This document shows, in pieces, positions 10,370 to 20,489 of a stretch of 64,000 nucleotides of DNA. This DNA comes from Paralithodes platypus. Taxonomy: Eukaryota; Arthropoda; Malacostraca; Decapoda; Lithodidae. Below the pieces are notes generated by a model. The model was given only the letters and a program-made list of their open reading frames with translations, was not told the origin of the DNA and did not search any database. The stretch spans positions 28,564,061-28,628,060 of the forward strand of contig CM064501.1 in the NCBI GenBank assembly GCA_032716605.1. The letters are read 5' to 3'. Numbering within the stretch: position 1 is the first letter of the stretch; each line of letters starts with the position of its first letter. The position numbers and the translations under genes are program-made.

Positions 10370-10978
10370 CAATCTACAATTAGAAAAATAAAATAAAATA
10401 AAAATAAAAAAATAACCCTCCCCCACCCAAAAAAAAATAAATAAAAAAAAAAATATATATATATATATGGGGGGAGGGGGCGGGGGAGGGGGAGGGAGGT
10501 GAGGGGGGGAGGGGAGGGAGGTATAATGGGGGAGGGAGGGGGTATAATTGGGGGGAGGGAGGGAGGGGGAGGGGGCATAACTGATAAATACATAAACACG
10601 AATTATATTATATATATATAGATTATATGGGGGAAGGGGGGAGGGGAGGAGGGGATGGAGGAAGGGGGAGGGAGGTAGGGGGTATAATGGGGGGGAGGGG
10701 GGAAATAATGGGGGGGAGGGAGGGGGAGGGGGGTATAATGGGGGGGGAGGGAGGGGGAGGGGGCATAACATAGATAAATATATAAAGATTATATGGGGGG
10801 AATGGGTATATGGGGGAGGGGGCATAACATAGATAAATACATAAAGATTATATGGGGGGAGTGGGGTATCTGGGGGAGGGGGCATAACATAGATAAATAC
10901 ATAAAGATTATATGGGGGGAGCGGGGTATGTGGGGGAGGGGGAGGGGGCATAACAGATAAATACATAAATACGAGATA

Positions 10979-11029
<51 letters not shown>

Positions 11030-11088
11030 ATCTACAATTAGAAAAATAAATAAAATAAAATAAAAATAAAAAATAAACCTCCCCACCC

Positions 11089-11119
<31 letters not shown>

Positions 11120-11550
11120 AAATATATATATATATATATATGTGGGGGGAAGGGGAGGGGGAGGGAGGGGAGGAGTATAATAATAATCTATAATAAATAG
11201 ATACTAGCCTAGTAATATTTATATGGGGGCAGGGGGAACGGGGGGGAGGGGGGTGAGGGAGGGGAGGAGTATAATAATAATATATAATAATAATATATAA
11301 TAAAATATAATATATAATATAATGGGGGAGGGAGGTATAATGGGGAGGGAGGGGGAGGGGGTTATAATGGGGGAGGGAGGGGGAGGGGGGTGTAATGGGG
11401 GAGGGAGTGGGAGGGGGATATAATGGGGGAGGCAGGGGGAGAGGGGGATATAATGGGGGAGGGAGGGGGAGGGGGATATAATGGGGGAGGGAGGGGGAGG
11501 GGGATTTAAGGGGGGTAGGGGGTATAAAAATAAAAAACATAGTATATACA
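9668..11550. repeat. AT-rich/G-rich macro-satellite
   Basis: A complex unit is repeated about three times. Its order is AGATAAATACATAAA, an AT dinucleotide run, CTACAATTAGAAAAATAAAA, CCACCC, an A run, another AT run, then long GGGGGAGGG stretches with TATAATGGGG spacers. The CTACAATTAG anchor recurs at about 9860, 10374 and 11032, giving periods of about 515 and 660 bp. Apparent proline-rich frames on the minus strand come from the G-rich parts. Multiple G runs give strong G-quadruplex potential. Confidence 0.9.
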
Positions 11551-11649
11551 AGAGATCAAGTGACTGTCTAGGGAAGGGTCACTCAGGTCAACTCAGGTCC
11601 AGGTACCCCTATTGGGAGGTGTGAAGCCAAGGGAGTGGTATTCGAAGGT

Positions 11650-11805
11650 GTGAAAACCACCACAACTACCATCATCACCACCACCACCACCACAACTACC
11701 ATCACCACCACCACAACTACCATCACCACCACCACAACTACCATCACCACCACCACAACTACCACACCTAACACCACCACCACAACTAACACCACTGTGT
11801 TGACA
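11650..11805. repeat. (CAC/AAC/TAC)n trinucleotide repeat
   Basis: An 18-bp higher-order unit, ACCACCACCACAACTACCATC, is repeated several times, with ACAACTAACACC at the end. Confidence 0.9.
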
Positions 11806-11894
11806 GAAATGTGGAGGCATATATATACAGTAGGCTATATATATATATTTATCCATACAAATTGGGGGGAAGGGGGGGGGAGGTGGGGTATAGG

Positions 11895-11945
11895 GAAAAA
11901 AAATAAAATAAAACAAAATATATATATATATAGGCTCCCCCCAAA

Positions 11946-11979
<34 letters not shown>

Positions 11980-12053
11980 TATATGCTGGGCCTACCCCTA
12001 ATAAAAAAGAAAAAAAAAAAAAAAAAAAAAAAATATAGATATAGATATATATA

Positions 12054-12107
<54 letters not shown>

Positions 12108-12110
12108 GAA
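11895..12110. repeat. A-run and (TA)n tracts
   Basis: Three A-rich runs of 20-30 bases each precede AT dinucleotide runs, echoing the macro-satellite unit at 9668-11550. Confidence 0.9.
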
Positions 12111-12139
12111 TAAGAGTTTGTGGTGGGGGACATTTATGT

Positions 12140-12353
12140 TGGGTATAATAATAAATCATAATAATTAATAATAAATAATAAATAATAAATAAATTATAAA
12201 TAATAATAAATAATAATAATAATAATATAATAAAGCAATAATATAAATTAAATACCAATATAAATACTTTTTTATGGGTGATCCCATACACAGGAATAAC
12301 AGGTATAATAATAAATAATAATAATACAAATAATAAAATAATAAAATAATAAA
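12140..12353. repeat. (AAT)n-rich low-complexity region
   Basis: AATAATAAT-like sequence on the plus strand, interrupted by about 50 unique bases near 12270. Confidence 0.85.
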
Positions 12354-12495
12354 ATGGTGGTGGTGGTGGTGGAGATGGTGGTAGTGTTGACACAAATAGG
12401 GTTGAGTTCATTTTCTGACCTGACCCACGGTCAGAAAAGGGACCCTACCCTATTGGTGTCAACACCACCACCATCTCCACCACCACCACCATCAT
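12354..12495. repeat. Long inverted repeat (hairpin/cruciform)
   Basis: A left arm of about 48 bases (12354-12402, ending in GTGTTGACACAAATAGGGT) is the near-perfect reverse complement of 12447-12495 (starting ACCCTATTGGTGTCAACAC). Within the loop, TTTTCTGACC (12411-12420) and GGTCAGAAAA (12429-12438) form a second perfect 10-bp stem around an 8-base loop. The two stems are concentric. The outer arms grade into GGT and CAC repeats. Confidence 0.85.
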
Positions 12496-12712
12496 CACCA
12501 CCACCACCATCATGACCATCACCACCACCACCACCCCGACCATCATCACCACCACCACCACCACCACCACCACCACCACCACCACCAACACCACCACCAC
12601 GACCACCACCATCACCACCACCACGACCATCACCACCACGACCACCACCACCATCATGACCATCACCACCACCACCACCACCACCATCACGTCCACCGCC
12701 ACCACCACCAAA
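12463..12712. repeat. (CAC)n/(CAT)n trinucleotide repeat
   Basis: About 250 bases of CAC units with ATC, GAC and AAC variants. The continuous Thr-rich and Val-rich frames on the two strands are artefacts. Confidence 0.95.
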
Positions 12713-12804
12713 AATGTTGACTGTACTTACTCACACTGCTGAGATTCCCTCGTGGCCACCAAGCCGTATATGTAGAGTGCTTTTGCCAATAAAAAACTTA
12801 CCTC

Positions 12805-12880
12805 CCAAGCACTTTCCACCAATAAATTATCGAGCAAAAATGCAAGCACTTTCCACCACTAAATTTTCGAGCAAAAATGC
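12805..12880. repeat. 38-bp tandem duplication
   Basis: CAAGCACTTTCCACCA(A/C)TAA and the following GAGCAAAAATG occur twice in tandem (12805-12842 and 12843-12880). Confidence 0.85.
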
Positions 12881-12908
12881 ACAGGGCTGAGGGAGCATGG
12901 CGACATAT

Positions 12909-13462
12909 GCTCGACCAGTAATGAAAGTTTTTTCCACTAAGAAACACTAATACAAGGTAAGATACACTACTTGAACGGATAAATAGCAATATAAATGACT
13001 GATATTTATATGAAAGTGTTCCACAAACAAGCAAAACGTTTGGCAAAAAGCATGGCCCCTCGTGGGCTCCTCCACCTTGGTCACGTAACACCAGAGAATG
13101 CTCGACCAGTAATGAAAGTTTTTTCACTATGAAACACTATTACAAGGTAAGATACACTACTTGAACAGATAAATAGCAATAAAATTGACTGATATTTATA
13201 TGAAAGTGATCCACAAACAAGCAAAACGTATAGGCAAAAAGCATGGCCCCTCGTGGGCCACCTTGGTCACGTAGCCTACACCAGAGAATGCTCAACCAGT
13301 AATAAAAGTGTTTTCACTACGAAATACTTATACAAGTAAGATACACTACTTCATGTGATAAATAGCAATATAATTGACTCGATATGGTATGAAAGTGATC
13401 CACAAACAAGCGAAACCATGGCCCCCTCGTGGAGCCCACCTTGGTCACGTACACCAGACTAG
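12909..13462. repeat. 190-bp tandem repeat, 2.9 copies
   Basis: Units begin with GCTC(G/A)ACCAGTAAT at 12909, 13100 and 13290. Each includes AAGATACACTACTT, GATCCACAAACAAGC, GGCCCCTCGTGGG and CCTTGGTCACGTA. Units differ by point changes and small indels. No coding capacity. Confidence 0.9.
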
Positions 13463-13879
13463 CAAAACACATCACTAACATGGTTATTTTACCCTAAATA
13501 AGAATAACACAATAATCCATCGATAACCCAATGATATAGCACTTCGTTTGGGTTATATTAGGGCGGTACTACCAGCCAGGCTGGGCAAAATGGAGGCCCC
13601 TTGGTTTAAAGGGCCGCGCACACCCACCTACTAGGCTGGCTGAAGGGAAGAGACTGGCTCTCTCTACCACCGCGGGGCCCTCACAGGGACGCTAGGGGGT
13701 TGCTAGATGTGTCCACATGTACATCTAACTTATCGGACTTACCAGCCAAAAGACCGGCTCAATTGCGTCATAAACTTATTTTCTAGCAATATAATAAGTC
13801 CATATGACGCGATCGCGTCATATGAGTTATTGGTTCACTCTGCCATATGACGCGATCGCGTCATATATGTCTGAGAGAG
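13463..13879. other. Unidentified sequence next to Gypsy A1
   Basis: No gene is recognised. It ends at a TTAA (13880-13883) exactly where the integrase frame of A1 is interrupted. It may therefore be, or contain, another TTAA-targeting insertion whose far end was not found. It includes the CG-rich palindromes at 13801-13866. Confidence 0.35.
13801..13866. repeat. Two copies of a 24-bp perfect palindrome
   Basis: CATATGACGCGA followed by its exact reverse complement occupies 13801-13824. A second copy with one end base changed occupies 13843-13866. A weaker relative (TTGCGTCATAAA) lies near 13764. Each could extrude a hairpin or bind a dimeric protein. Confidence 0.85.
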
Positions 13880-15441
13880 TTAATGTGGCATAGTTGGTTA
13901 CGCTTCTTCCGGTCTGGAGTGGCAACTAGGTAATCTAGATCGGAGATCTTTGACACCACCCGATAAGGCCCAGCGTACTTGGCAGCCAGAGGATGACCTG
14001 ACAAAGGCAACAGGACCAACACCTCTTGACCTACCTGAAACTCCCGGAGTTTCGCCTTAGTATCGTACCTGTCCTTCATACGGGCCTTCGAACTCACCAA
14101 ACTACGCCCGGCCAGCTCCAGACTTCTAAGCATTCTCTCTCTGCTCTCGAGGACGTATCTCAACATAGAACATGGCTTAGCGGTACCCTCCCAAATCTCC
14201 TTCACCATGTGGAGAGGGCCCCTCACCTGATGCCCGAAAACAAGCTCATTCGGACTGAAACCGAGACTCTCTCCAGGTACTTCTCTTGCCGCGAACAAAA
14301 CATACGGCAGACCAAGGTCCCAATCCTTTCCGTTCTCTGCGCAGTAACATCGAAGTATGCTTTTCAGCGTGGCGTGCCACCTCTCCAACACCCCTTGACT
14401 CTCCGGGTGATACGCAGAAGAGACGACAGTGCTGATGCCATGCTGAATCATAGTTTGTTTGAACAGATTAGATGTAAAATTAGAACCTTGGTCCGATTGC
14501 ACCTCTTGCGGGTAACCATACCGCGAGTAATACAAGAGCAGGTTCCGGACAACAGTTTTCGCCGTGCCATTTCTCATTGGATATGCATCAGGATAACGAG
14601 TGGCCACATCCATGATAGTTAATAGAAATTTATTACCGGCACTAGTAGGGGGTAGGGGTCCGACCATATCAATGATGACCTTACTGAAGGGCGGTCCACT
14701 GACAGGAATGGGGTGCAATGGGGCTCTCGGAATTGTTTGGTTAGGTTTTCCAACCCTCTGGCACGTATGACACCTTGCTATCCAGGTTACCACCTGCCCG
14801 TTCAATCCCGGCCACCAAAACAATTTTTCTAAAGCCGCCACCGTTTTTCTCACCCCTAGATGTCCTGCCAGTGGAATGTCATGCGCCAACCTCAGTAGGC
14901 TATCCCTGCACTCCCGTGGCACCACCAACTGGTCCACTACTCTGGACCCCTCTTGCCAACTACGTTTAGGGTCTTGAAAACGCCTATAGAGGATGCCTTC
15001 TAAATAAAATAAATCTCCTGGCTGTGCATCGCCGTCCTCGTCGAGCTCTACAGCTCCATTAGCACACGTTTGGAGCTCAGGGTCCTCTAGTTGCAACCGA
15101 CGTATAGCTGAGGGTGCCAAGCGATCTAACTGCTCCCGGAGCAATGCATGACCTTCCCCGATACTGGGCTGCTCCCTCTGTCTCTCTCGATGTACATAAC
15201 GTTGCTGTCGTGGAGACTCGTCATGCCCAGCCTCGTCACTCTCGATGACAGGCCCAGGGGCTACTCCAGAATTAAGTAATGGTGCTAATACTGAATCACC
15301 CAGGAGAGCCGCCGAGTCAAAACTCTTAAAACCAACTCCAGCTTTAGCCTCCTCCTGTTGATCGTTCCTCCGCTGGTCTGAAGACGGAGGACTAGGCTGT
15401 GACACTTTAGCTGCCCGAGCTCGGGTGACAACACACGCCAT
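13861..15441 (-). pseudogene. Gypsy A1 linker and integrase
   Basis: A 526-residue frame. The first third is a low-complexity linker between protease and integrase. Integrase follows, with an HHCC zinc finger complete with CHTC, then a DDE core (ID in VIIDMVGPLPP, SDQGSNF, and the Glu of GVLERWHATLK) and a C-terminal GPY/F module (AGPYRVVSKISDLDYL). Integrase inserts the cDNA copy into host DNA. The frame ends at HINSLRHI, where unrelated sequence begins at a TTAA. In A2 and A3 reverse transcriptase would follow here; it is absent. The upstream frame reaches the protease only through a frameshift near 15515-15530. Dead copy. Confidence 0.85.
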
Positions 15442-15512
15442 GGGTTGTGTCTGGCACCGCTCGACTCACTCTTGCTCTTCCCTACTCACGTCGGCCGGCC
15501 TCTCGGCAACGA

Positions 15513-16022
15513 CTAAGGGTAGAACCTAAGAACGGGCATTGCAAAGTCGTTGCCGAGAAGAAGGTCGACGCCCTCCACTGGCAGTTCCTCCACAATCCCG
15601 ACATCCAATTCACGTGCCACACCATCCACCTCCAACTCCAACCGCACCAGCGGGTATGACCGAGTTGCATTAATACCCTGCACCACTACCACCCGAGCCG
15701 CGTTTATAGGGTAGCCAGTCAAGTTTTTCATCAGAGTCTGGGAAGCACCTGTATCACGCAAGACCTCTACTCCATACTTGCGCCCCGCCCACATCACGCA
15801 ACCCCGCCCTCTATGGTCGCAAAAAACATCCTGAGCAGGGTTCGAGCCTCCCAAGTGCTTCTGCATTGGCTGTGCCTCAGCCTCTGACGAACTGCCCCGG
15901 GCAAACTCAGACGACTTCGGAGACACACCAATGTTGCAGGCCAAAGACACAGCTGCTGTAGGTGGTTTGCTTGGACAGACTCTTGCAAAGTGCCCCTTTT
16001 TATGACAATGATAACACTCCAA
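15513..16022 (-). pseudogene. Gypsy A1 CCHC nucleocapsid and protease
   Basis: The 169-residue frame begins with a CCHC knuckle (CYHCHKKGHFARVC), which packages RNA in nucleocapsid proteins. An aspartic protease follows with VEVLRDTGASQTL (catalytic Asp in DTGA) and the flap-end pattern VDLLLGNDF. It then runs out of frame at MPVLRFYP, where A2 and A3 continue in frame into the linker. A small deletion in A1 near 15525 explains this. The frame is continuous with gag in A2, so the Met at its start is internal. Confidence 0.8.
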
Positions 16023-16350
16023 CTCCCCTTTGGGCTTCCCTTGGTACTGGGAAGGGCCCGGCCCCTTCTTAAACGGGACAGTGCTAGTCTTGTGGTCAGT
16101 CTTGGTATCATGGCTCTTGTACTTGTTTGCATAAGGTATATCACTAACTCGGGGGGGTGGGGCGTCACGCCCCTTGTTACCTGCCTCACTACGCTGGGCA
16201 GACCCTCACCCACGAATTAGTGATAGCCGGAGGTCAGCCATCTCAGCTGCCTCCTGTAGAGTTTTTGGTTGCTTTTCTTTCAGGTTTTACGTCAGGTCGC
16301 CGCCCGTGCATTTGAAAAACTGCTCTAAAAGCACCAACTGTTTAATGTCG

Positions 16351-17385
16351 TCAAACGTAGTAGCTTTCTCCGACCTCCGCCAATTCCCAAAAGCATCGGA
16401 CAGCTCCCGGGCATGTTCCAAAAAAGGTGTTCTCCCGACCCTTGGTAACACCCCAGAACTTCAACCTGTACGTCTCTGGTTGTAGTTCGTATGCTCTCAG
16501 GACAGCCTCCTTGAGTTCCTCATAGATAATACACGACTCTATAGGCAATGCATCATAAGCCTTGAGTCCCTTGCCCACAAGTCTAGAGGAAACAAGGGCT
16601 GCCCACTTCTCCCCAGGCCACTGGTGTTCCTGGCACTTCTTCTCGAATCTCATGAAAAATTCGGTGACACCCGACTCATCAAATACAGGGACTAGCTTCA
16701 ACAGGTGCGACAAAGACTGATCATGCCCACAATTCCCACCACCGAGACGTTGCCCTGTCGTTTCCACCCGAGTCTTCTCAAGATCGATATCTGCACGGTA
16801 TCTGGTAGACTCAGCCTCCGACTGGGCTTTTATTCTCGCGAGTTCGAGATCAGTTTGTTGTTTAGCCTTTATCTTAGCGAGTTCGAGACGTTCCTCACGC
16901 TCAACCTGCATCTTAGCCATCTCAAGCTGGAAGAGCATTTCTGTAGTGAAACCTTGAGGAGGAGGTGCAACTATTGGAGGCCCACCCAGCGATCCTAAAC
17001 CACGCTGCCAGCGGCTATCGGCCTGCGGGAACGTACTAAACTCCGGCATCCTAGAGGTCCCGATGGGAGTAGAGTGGAGGGGGGGCTCGAGCAGAAGTCC
17101 CCGAGCACCCTCTCCACCCTGGACCTCACTAGCCGCCCCCAGTACGCAAGCCCTCAAATCGTTCTTCTTGATGCCATGAGCCACCTTAAGCCCCATGAGG
17201 GGAGCCAAACACTGTAGACCATACTTGCTAATTCCCTCTAGTCGATCAGCTGTTATAGACACCTCCAAAAACTTCTTTGCGGCCTCCTCACTAGTTACTA
17301 ACCCCTCTAGCATCTGCCCATCAGAGCCTGCATCATTCCCTGAACCCTCAGTATGATCTGATTCGTCTCCCATGGTGTCCACCAA
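16351..17385 (-). pseudogene. Gypsy A1 Gag, N-terminal part
   Basis: A 344-residue Gag fragment. A variable acidic head is followed by a proline-rich spacer and a charged, probable coiled-coil stretch (residues about 150-215, repeats of LELAKIKA and LELARIKA). The start of the capsid region follows (HLLKLVPVFDESGVTEFFMRFEKKC, shown by its ends HLLKLVPVFDE and FFMRFEKKC). It loses frame after LKFWGVTKGRE, just where the SCAN-like helices of A2 begin. The remaining capsid part at 16220-16350 is degenerate. The start Met is near the PBS side, about 210 bases after the LTR. Confidence 0.75.
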
Positions 17386-17593
17386 AAATTCTCACGTTTA
17401 AAAACAAAAAAGAAGAAGTACCCAAGCTCCTATGTAGCACTATTCACTTGCCAAAAATGTCTGAAGACTCTCAAGTGCTATACTACTTTGCCAAACAAAT
17501 TCTAACGTGCCCACTATATTCCTCAATAAAACAAATGACCACAACAATCCTGCAATTATCTCTTAGTTCACAAGATCCTGAGCTAGGTCGCCA
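17386..17593 (-). promoter_or_regulatory. Gypsy A1 leader with primer-binding site
   Basis: An untranslated leader between the 5' LTR and gag. On the minus strand TGGCGACCTAGCTCAGG (17577-17593) starts two bases after the LTR. TGGCGACC-type sites are associated with tRNA-Arg priming in mdg1/412-like elements; that tRNA assignment is inference. Confidence 0.65.
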
Positions 17594-17595
17594 TT

Positions 17596-19301
17596 TGTTA
17601 CGATCCAGGTTCTCAAAGACACAGGGCTCTTCAACATTGGACTAGATAATGGCAAAAAGCAACAACGGTAACACTAGATCCAACCCCTGCCTTAAACACT
17701 GGAAAACAAAACACCATTACCGCCCTGAGTCGTGCCTGGACAACGAGGTATCCTATGACTCGGTAACTGGTGCACACACACTAGGCTGACGCTCAATGAA
17801 ACAGCCTATTCTCAAACAGTAAAAGATTACTCGATTATGTTACACAAAGAAAAGATAGTTAACGTGATTAATTAACGTTACGGTAGATACTCAAATAACT
17901 GGCACTCCTGTATTAAAGAAAGTGCAATGCTAGTCCTGCAACATCAACTGGAAACTTCTGAAATAAGTCTGATGCTGGGAAGATGTTCGTAAAGAATCTT
18001 GAACAATTATAATGCAGAATACGGGTCACAATAAATGCTAGGACATATAGTAATAATAGGCAGGCGAATAATAAAGACTGCGCAAAGGTAGTAATGCTCG
18101 ACAACTAAAGAAATGCTTTGTGACACAACGCAACAGCCTACTCGGGTTGTGCAACTCAACAACAACCTCGGCTCAAAAGTGCAGTGAATTATAATGCTGC
18201 ATACATATAATAATGGGGCTTATCTCTAACCAGTGTCTGCTCAGTTAATAAAGTCTAGCTGGGATATCAAGGCAGGGCAACAATGGGCGAGCATGCGGCT
18301 CATAGCCTAACGTTGTCCGAGGGTGGTATAATGAAGATTACGTTATATGACGGGGATGCTCTCTTGATAAATCTAGGTCTCTAGTACCTAGCTCTATCCT
18401 GGCGATCCCTCAGAAGTCAACACAAAGAGGCAGCACTATGTTGTGAGGGATAGGCTATGGCCCTCTCACACCACAGCTCTGTGCTGGCAAAGTAAACCAA
18501 CCCGAAGACAACTTAGGCTCCCACAGTACCTGTCGATGTCGTGCAGAGCTTAGCTAACACTGCACACATCGGAGACAACGACACAGTAACCTTACCCCTA
18601 GTCTAGCTTTAGATAACCAAGCAGAATCACTCAACACCTTGCAAGGGAGACATATACCGGTCTACAACCTTCCCAAGAGAGGACACATACGGAAAAGTCC
18701 GTCTCTCTAAACCTCAATAAAGCATAATACCTCCTTAACCTAATACATGGAAATATCTGAGAGCTTCGCGTACAATACGACTGGTCGACGGTGAACGTCT
18801 ATGCTGAAACCAGAAGGGATGTTGAGTTTAATAAAGATTAGAGAATGAGAAAGAAGAAGTCGAGAGAGAGAAATAGTATGCAAAGTAGCGAGTATGGGGG
18901 ACAGAATTGCAAAGGATGTAGGCGATACGCGTGTCAGGCAAGCTCTGAGCTGGTAAAGAACACGAGGCAGCGACGGGAAGGGACTAGTTGACCACCCGGC
19001 CGCCAACGCCGTCAGCGCCCAAGCGAGCCGCGTCATAGCTCACCTCGCTGCCGGGTGTACTCCCTCACACTCTCTCGCTCGCCTCCCGCACAAGCAACAT
19101 TTATATTATAGCGAATATTAAATATAAGGCGCAGTCAGAGACCAAAACAAAGACCATTTCTAGACTGTCGGTGGCAACACGACACTAATGAAATAAAGCA
19201 GATCATTCTAGGACAACTGTAGCCTATCCCCCCATCCTGGCGAGCGCTAGCGAGCTGCAATGCCCCACGCAACCATTCTGCTAACGCCGGGAGGCGTCAC
19301 A
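17596..19301 (-). repeat. Gypsy A1 5' LTR
   Basis: About 1.7 kb with minus-strand termini TGTGACGC and CGTAACA, the same termini as the A2 and A3 LTRs, from which it is otherwise clearly diverged. Also alignable over its length with the plus-strand LTR at 50325-51883 (shared GATCGCCAGGA and CAAGAGAGCA segments). No partner 3' LTR is present. Confidence 0.85.
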
Positions 19302-20021
19302 AGAGTTAGAGGCATTACCTCAGTGAATGTTGCATACATTCTTACTCATTCTTTGAGGTTATGTTGTACTTAATTCTTGCCTCTCACTTGCATGAGTTCA
19401 ACGCAATAGGGATACTGTGAATATGTTGTGATCGAGTTGTGAGGTTTAATACTTATCGTAGACATACATAATGGCTGTTTATATTGGTACATGTATAATA
19501 GGTAGTTTATTTATGACTTAGGTACTAGTTACTTAGCCTAATAATTGAGCAATCTTACTTATATGGATTATTCCATAATCCAAACTCCTAGACAAACTTT
19601 ATTGTAGCTCGCCTATTAGTTGTTCTTCCGCGAGGGTTATGATATCTCCAGGTTCGTCATAACTCGCCCTCCTGCCTAAGTCCATTTATACCTGTAGACT
19701 TCTGGCCGTTGATGTTCTACTTGCATAAGCATAGTTTCATTATACTGTAGATCCGGGGACTCAGGAAATGCTGTCTGGTGATTGGCAGGCACGGTTTGAA
19801 ACCAGGGCTGTGATTGGTTCCCCGAATTTCCCTTTTCTTGGGGTAACTGCGTTAGATGCTTGGGTGATGCCCTGTCCCATAGAGAATGAGAAACTCCTGA
19901 AGGAAGGGGGTGCTCGAGTATATGTTTTGTTCTTCTTCATCCCTGCTGTCCTTGCTTCTTCTTCTGGTTCACTTGCAGACTAGCAATTCTGCAACTGTCG
20001 TTCACCAATCCCGTCACTTCA
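19302..20021 (-). repeat. Element B probable 3' LTR, 5' part
   Basis: This 720-bp block matches 32372-32768 plus 42687-43011, and its first part matches 54630-55022. On the minus strand it starts TGAAGTGA, consistent with an LTR 5' end. It is cut at 19302 by A1. The match ends exactly at 20021 and 43011. The absence of a polypurine tract just before it leaves some doubt. Confidence 0.6.
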
Positions 20022-20470
20022 CCACTGTCGGCGAAGAAAAAGTTGCGACCACACAATTGGAGTATATAGGAACGGGTGGTGTAGGTGTTAAGGAGAGGGG
20101 TCAGATTTTGCAAGGTGAGCAGCCATAAGGTGGTTGGAACATCGGCTGGCTTGGTGACGTCCATGGTCATGGTGACTTGTAGAGGTTGCTTGGCTTCCGC
20201 TGCTAGTTGCACCAAATGATGAGGAGTTTTGACCGGTGAAGTTTTGATGCCATTGGTGACCGAGACACTGTTAATTTTCATTGTAGCTGTAGGTGCAGAA
20301 GGAGGCACTCTAGGAGGAGGTGCCCTTGGAGAAGGTCTGAGCACTGCTGGGTTTGGAGGAGTAGTGACCAGGGCAGGGTTGACTGGAGTTGTGTGTATGG
20401 AGGCAGGCGAGGCTTGAGCAGGTAAGGTTGACCTCGCACTAGTTGGGGTGGTCAGGTGTGAAGTTGACAT
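19937..20470 (-). CDS. Element B downstream ORF, unknown function
   Basis: A 177-residue frame on the minus strand after the integrase tail. The first 60 residues are Pro/Ser/Thr-rich. The rest contains KTPHHLVQLAAEAKQPLQVT and NYRL-free hydrophobic stretches such as TTLWLLTLQNLTPLLN. It ends within the probable LTR (GLVNDSCRIASLQVNQKKK). No signal peptide, transmembrane anchor or known domain is recognised. It could be the end of the pol polyprotein or a remnant of a third gene. It starts beside LINE-X, so its true start may have been lost. Confidence 0.35.
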   Translation of the reverse strand: MSTSHLTTPTSARSTLPAQASPASIHTTPVNPALVTTPPNPAVLRPSPRAPPPRVPPSAPTATMKINSVSVTNGIKTSPVKTPHHLVQLAAEAKQPLQVTMTMDVTKPADVPTTLWLLTLQNLTPLLNTYTTRSYILQLCGRNFFFADSGEVTGLVNDSCRIASLQVNQKKKQGQQG

Positions 20471-20489
20471 GGTAGGTTTGGTCAGGTCC

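Larger units (their letters stand above)
13861..19301 (-). mobile_element. Gypsy element A1, truncated
   Basis: A minus-strand LTR retrotransposon, read from high to low coordinates: 5' LTR (17596-19301), primer-binding site (17577-17593), gag, CCHC/protease and integrase. The element stops there; no reverse transcriptase, RNase H or 3' LTR follows. It differs from A2/A3 by tens of percent in gag and most of integrase, so it is another subfamily. However, one internal block of about 1.46 kb is nearly identical to A2. The LTR end is followed by AGAG (19302-19305). The related empty site near 32372 reads ACAGAGTTAGGGGC, so AGAG is probably the 4-bp target duplication, and A1 sits inside element B. 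Confidence 0.85.

Noticed and set aside
9850..11551. Large proline-rich minus-strand frames
   Set aside because: They are translations of GGGGGAGGG and AT repeats, with no stable composition outside the repeat.
11583..12742. Val-rich and Thr-rich frames in GGT/CAC tracts
   Set aside because: Low-complexity translation of trinucleotide repeats.
13861..19301. Gypsy A1 as a Copia element because integrase follows protease
   Set aside because: The CCHC/Gag type, GPY/F module and the Gypsy-type RT in its relatives A2 and A3 place it with Gypsy despite the order.
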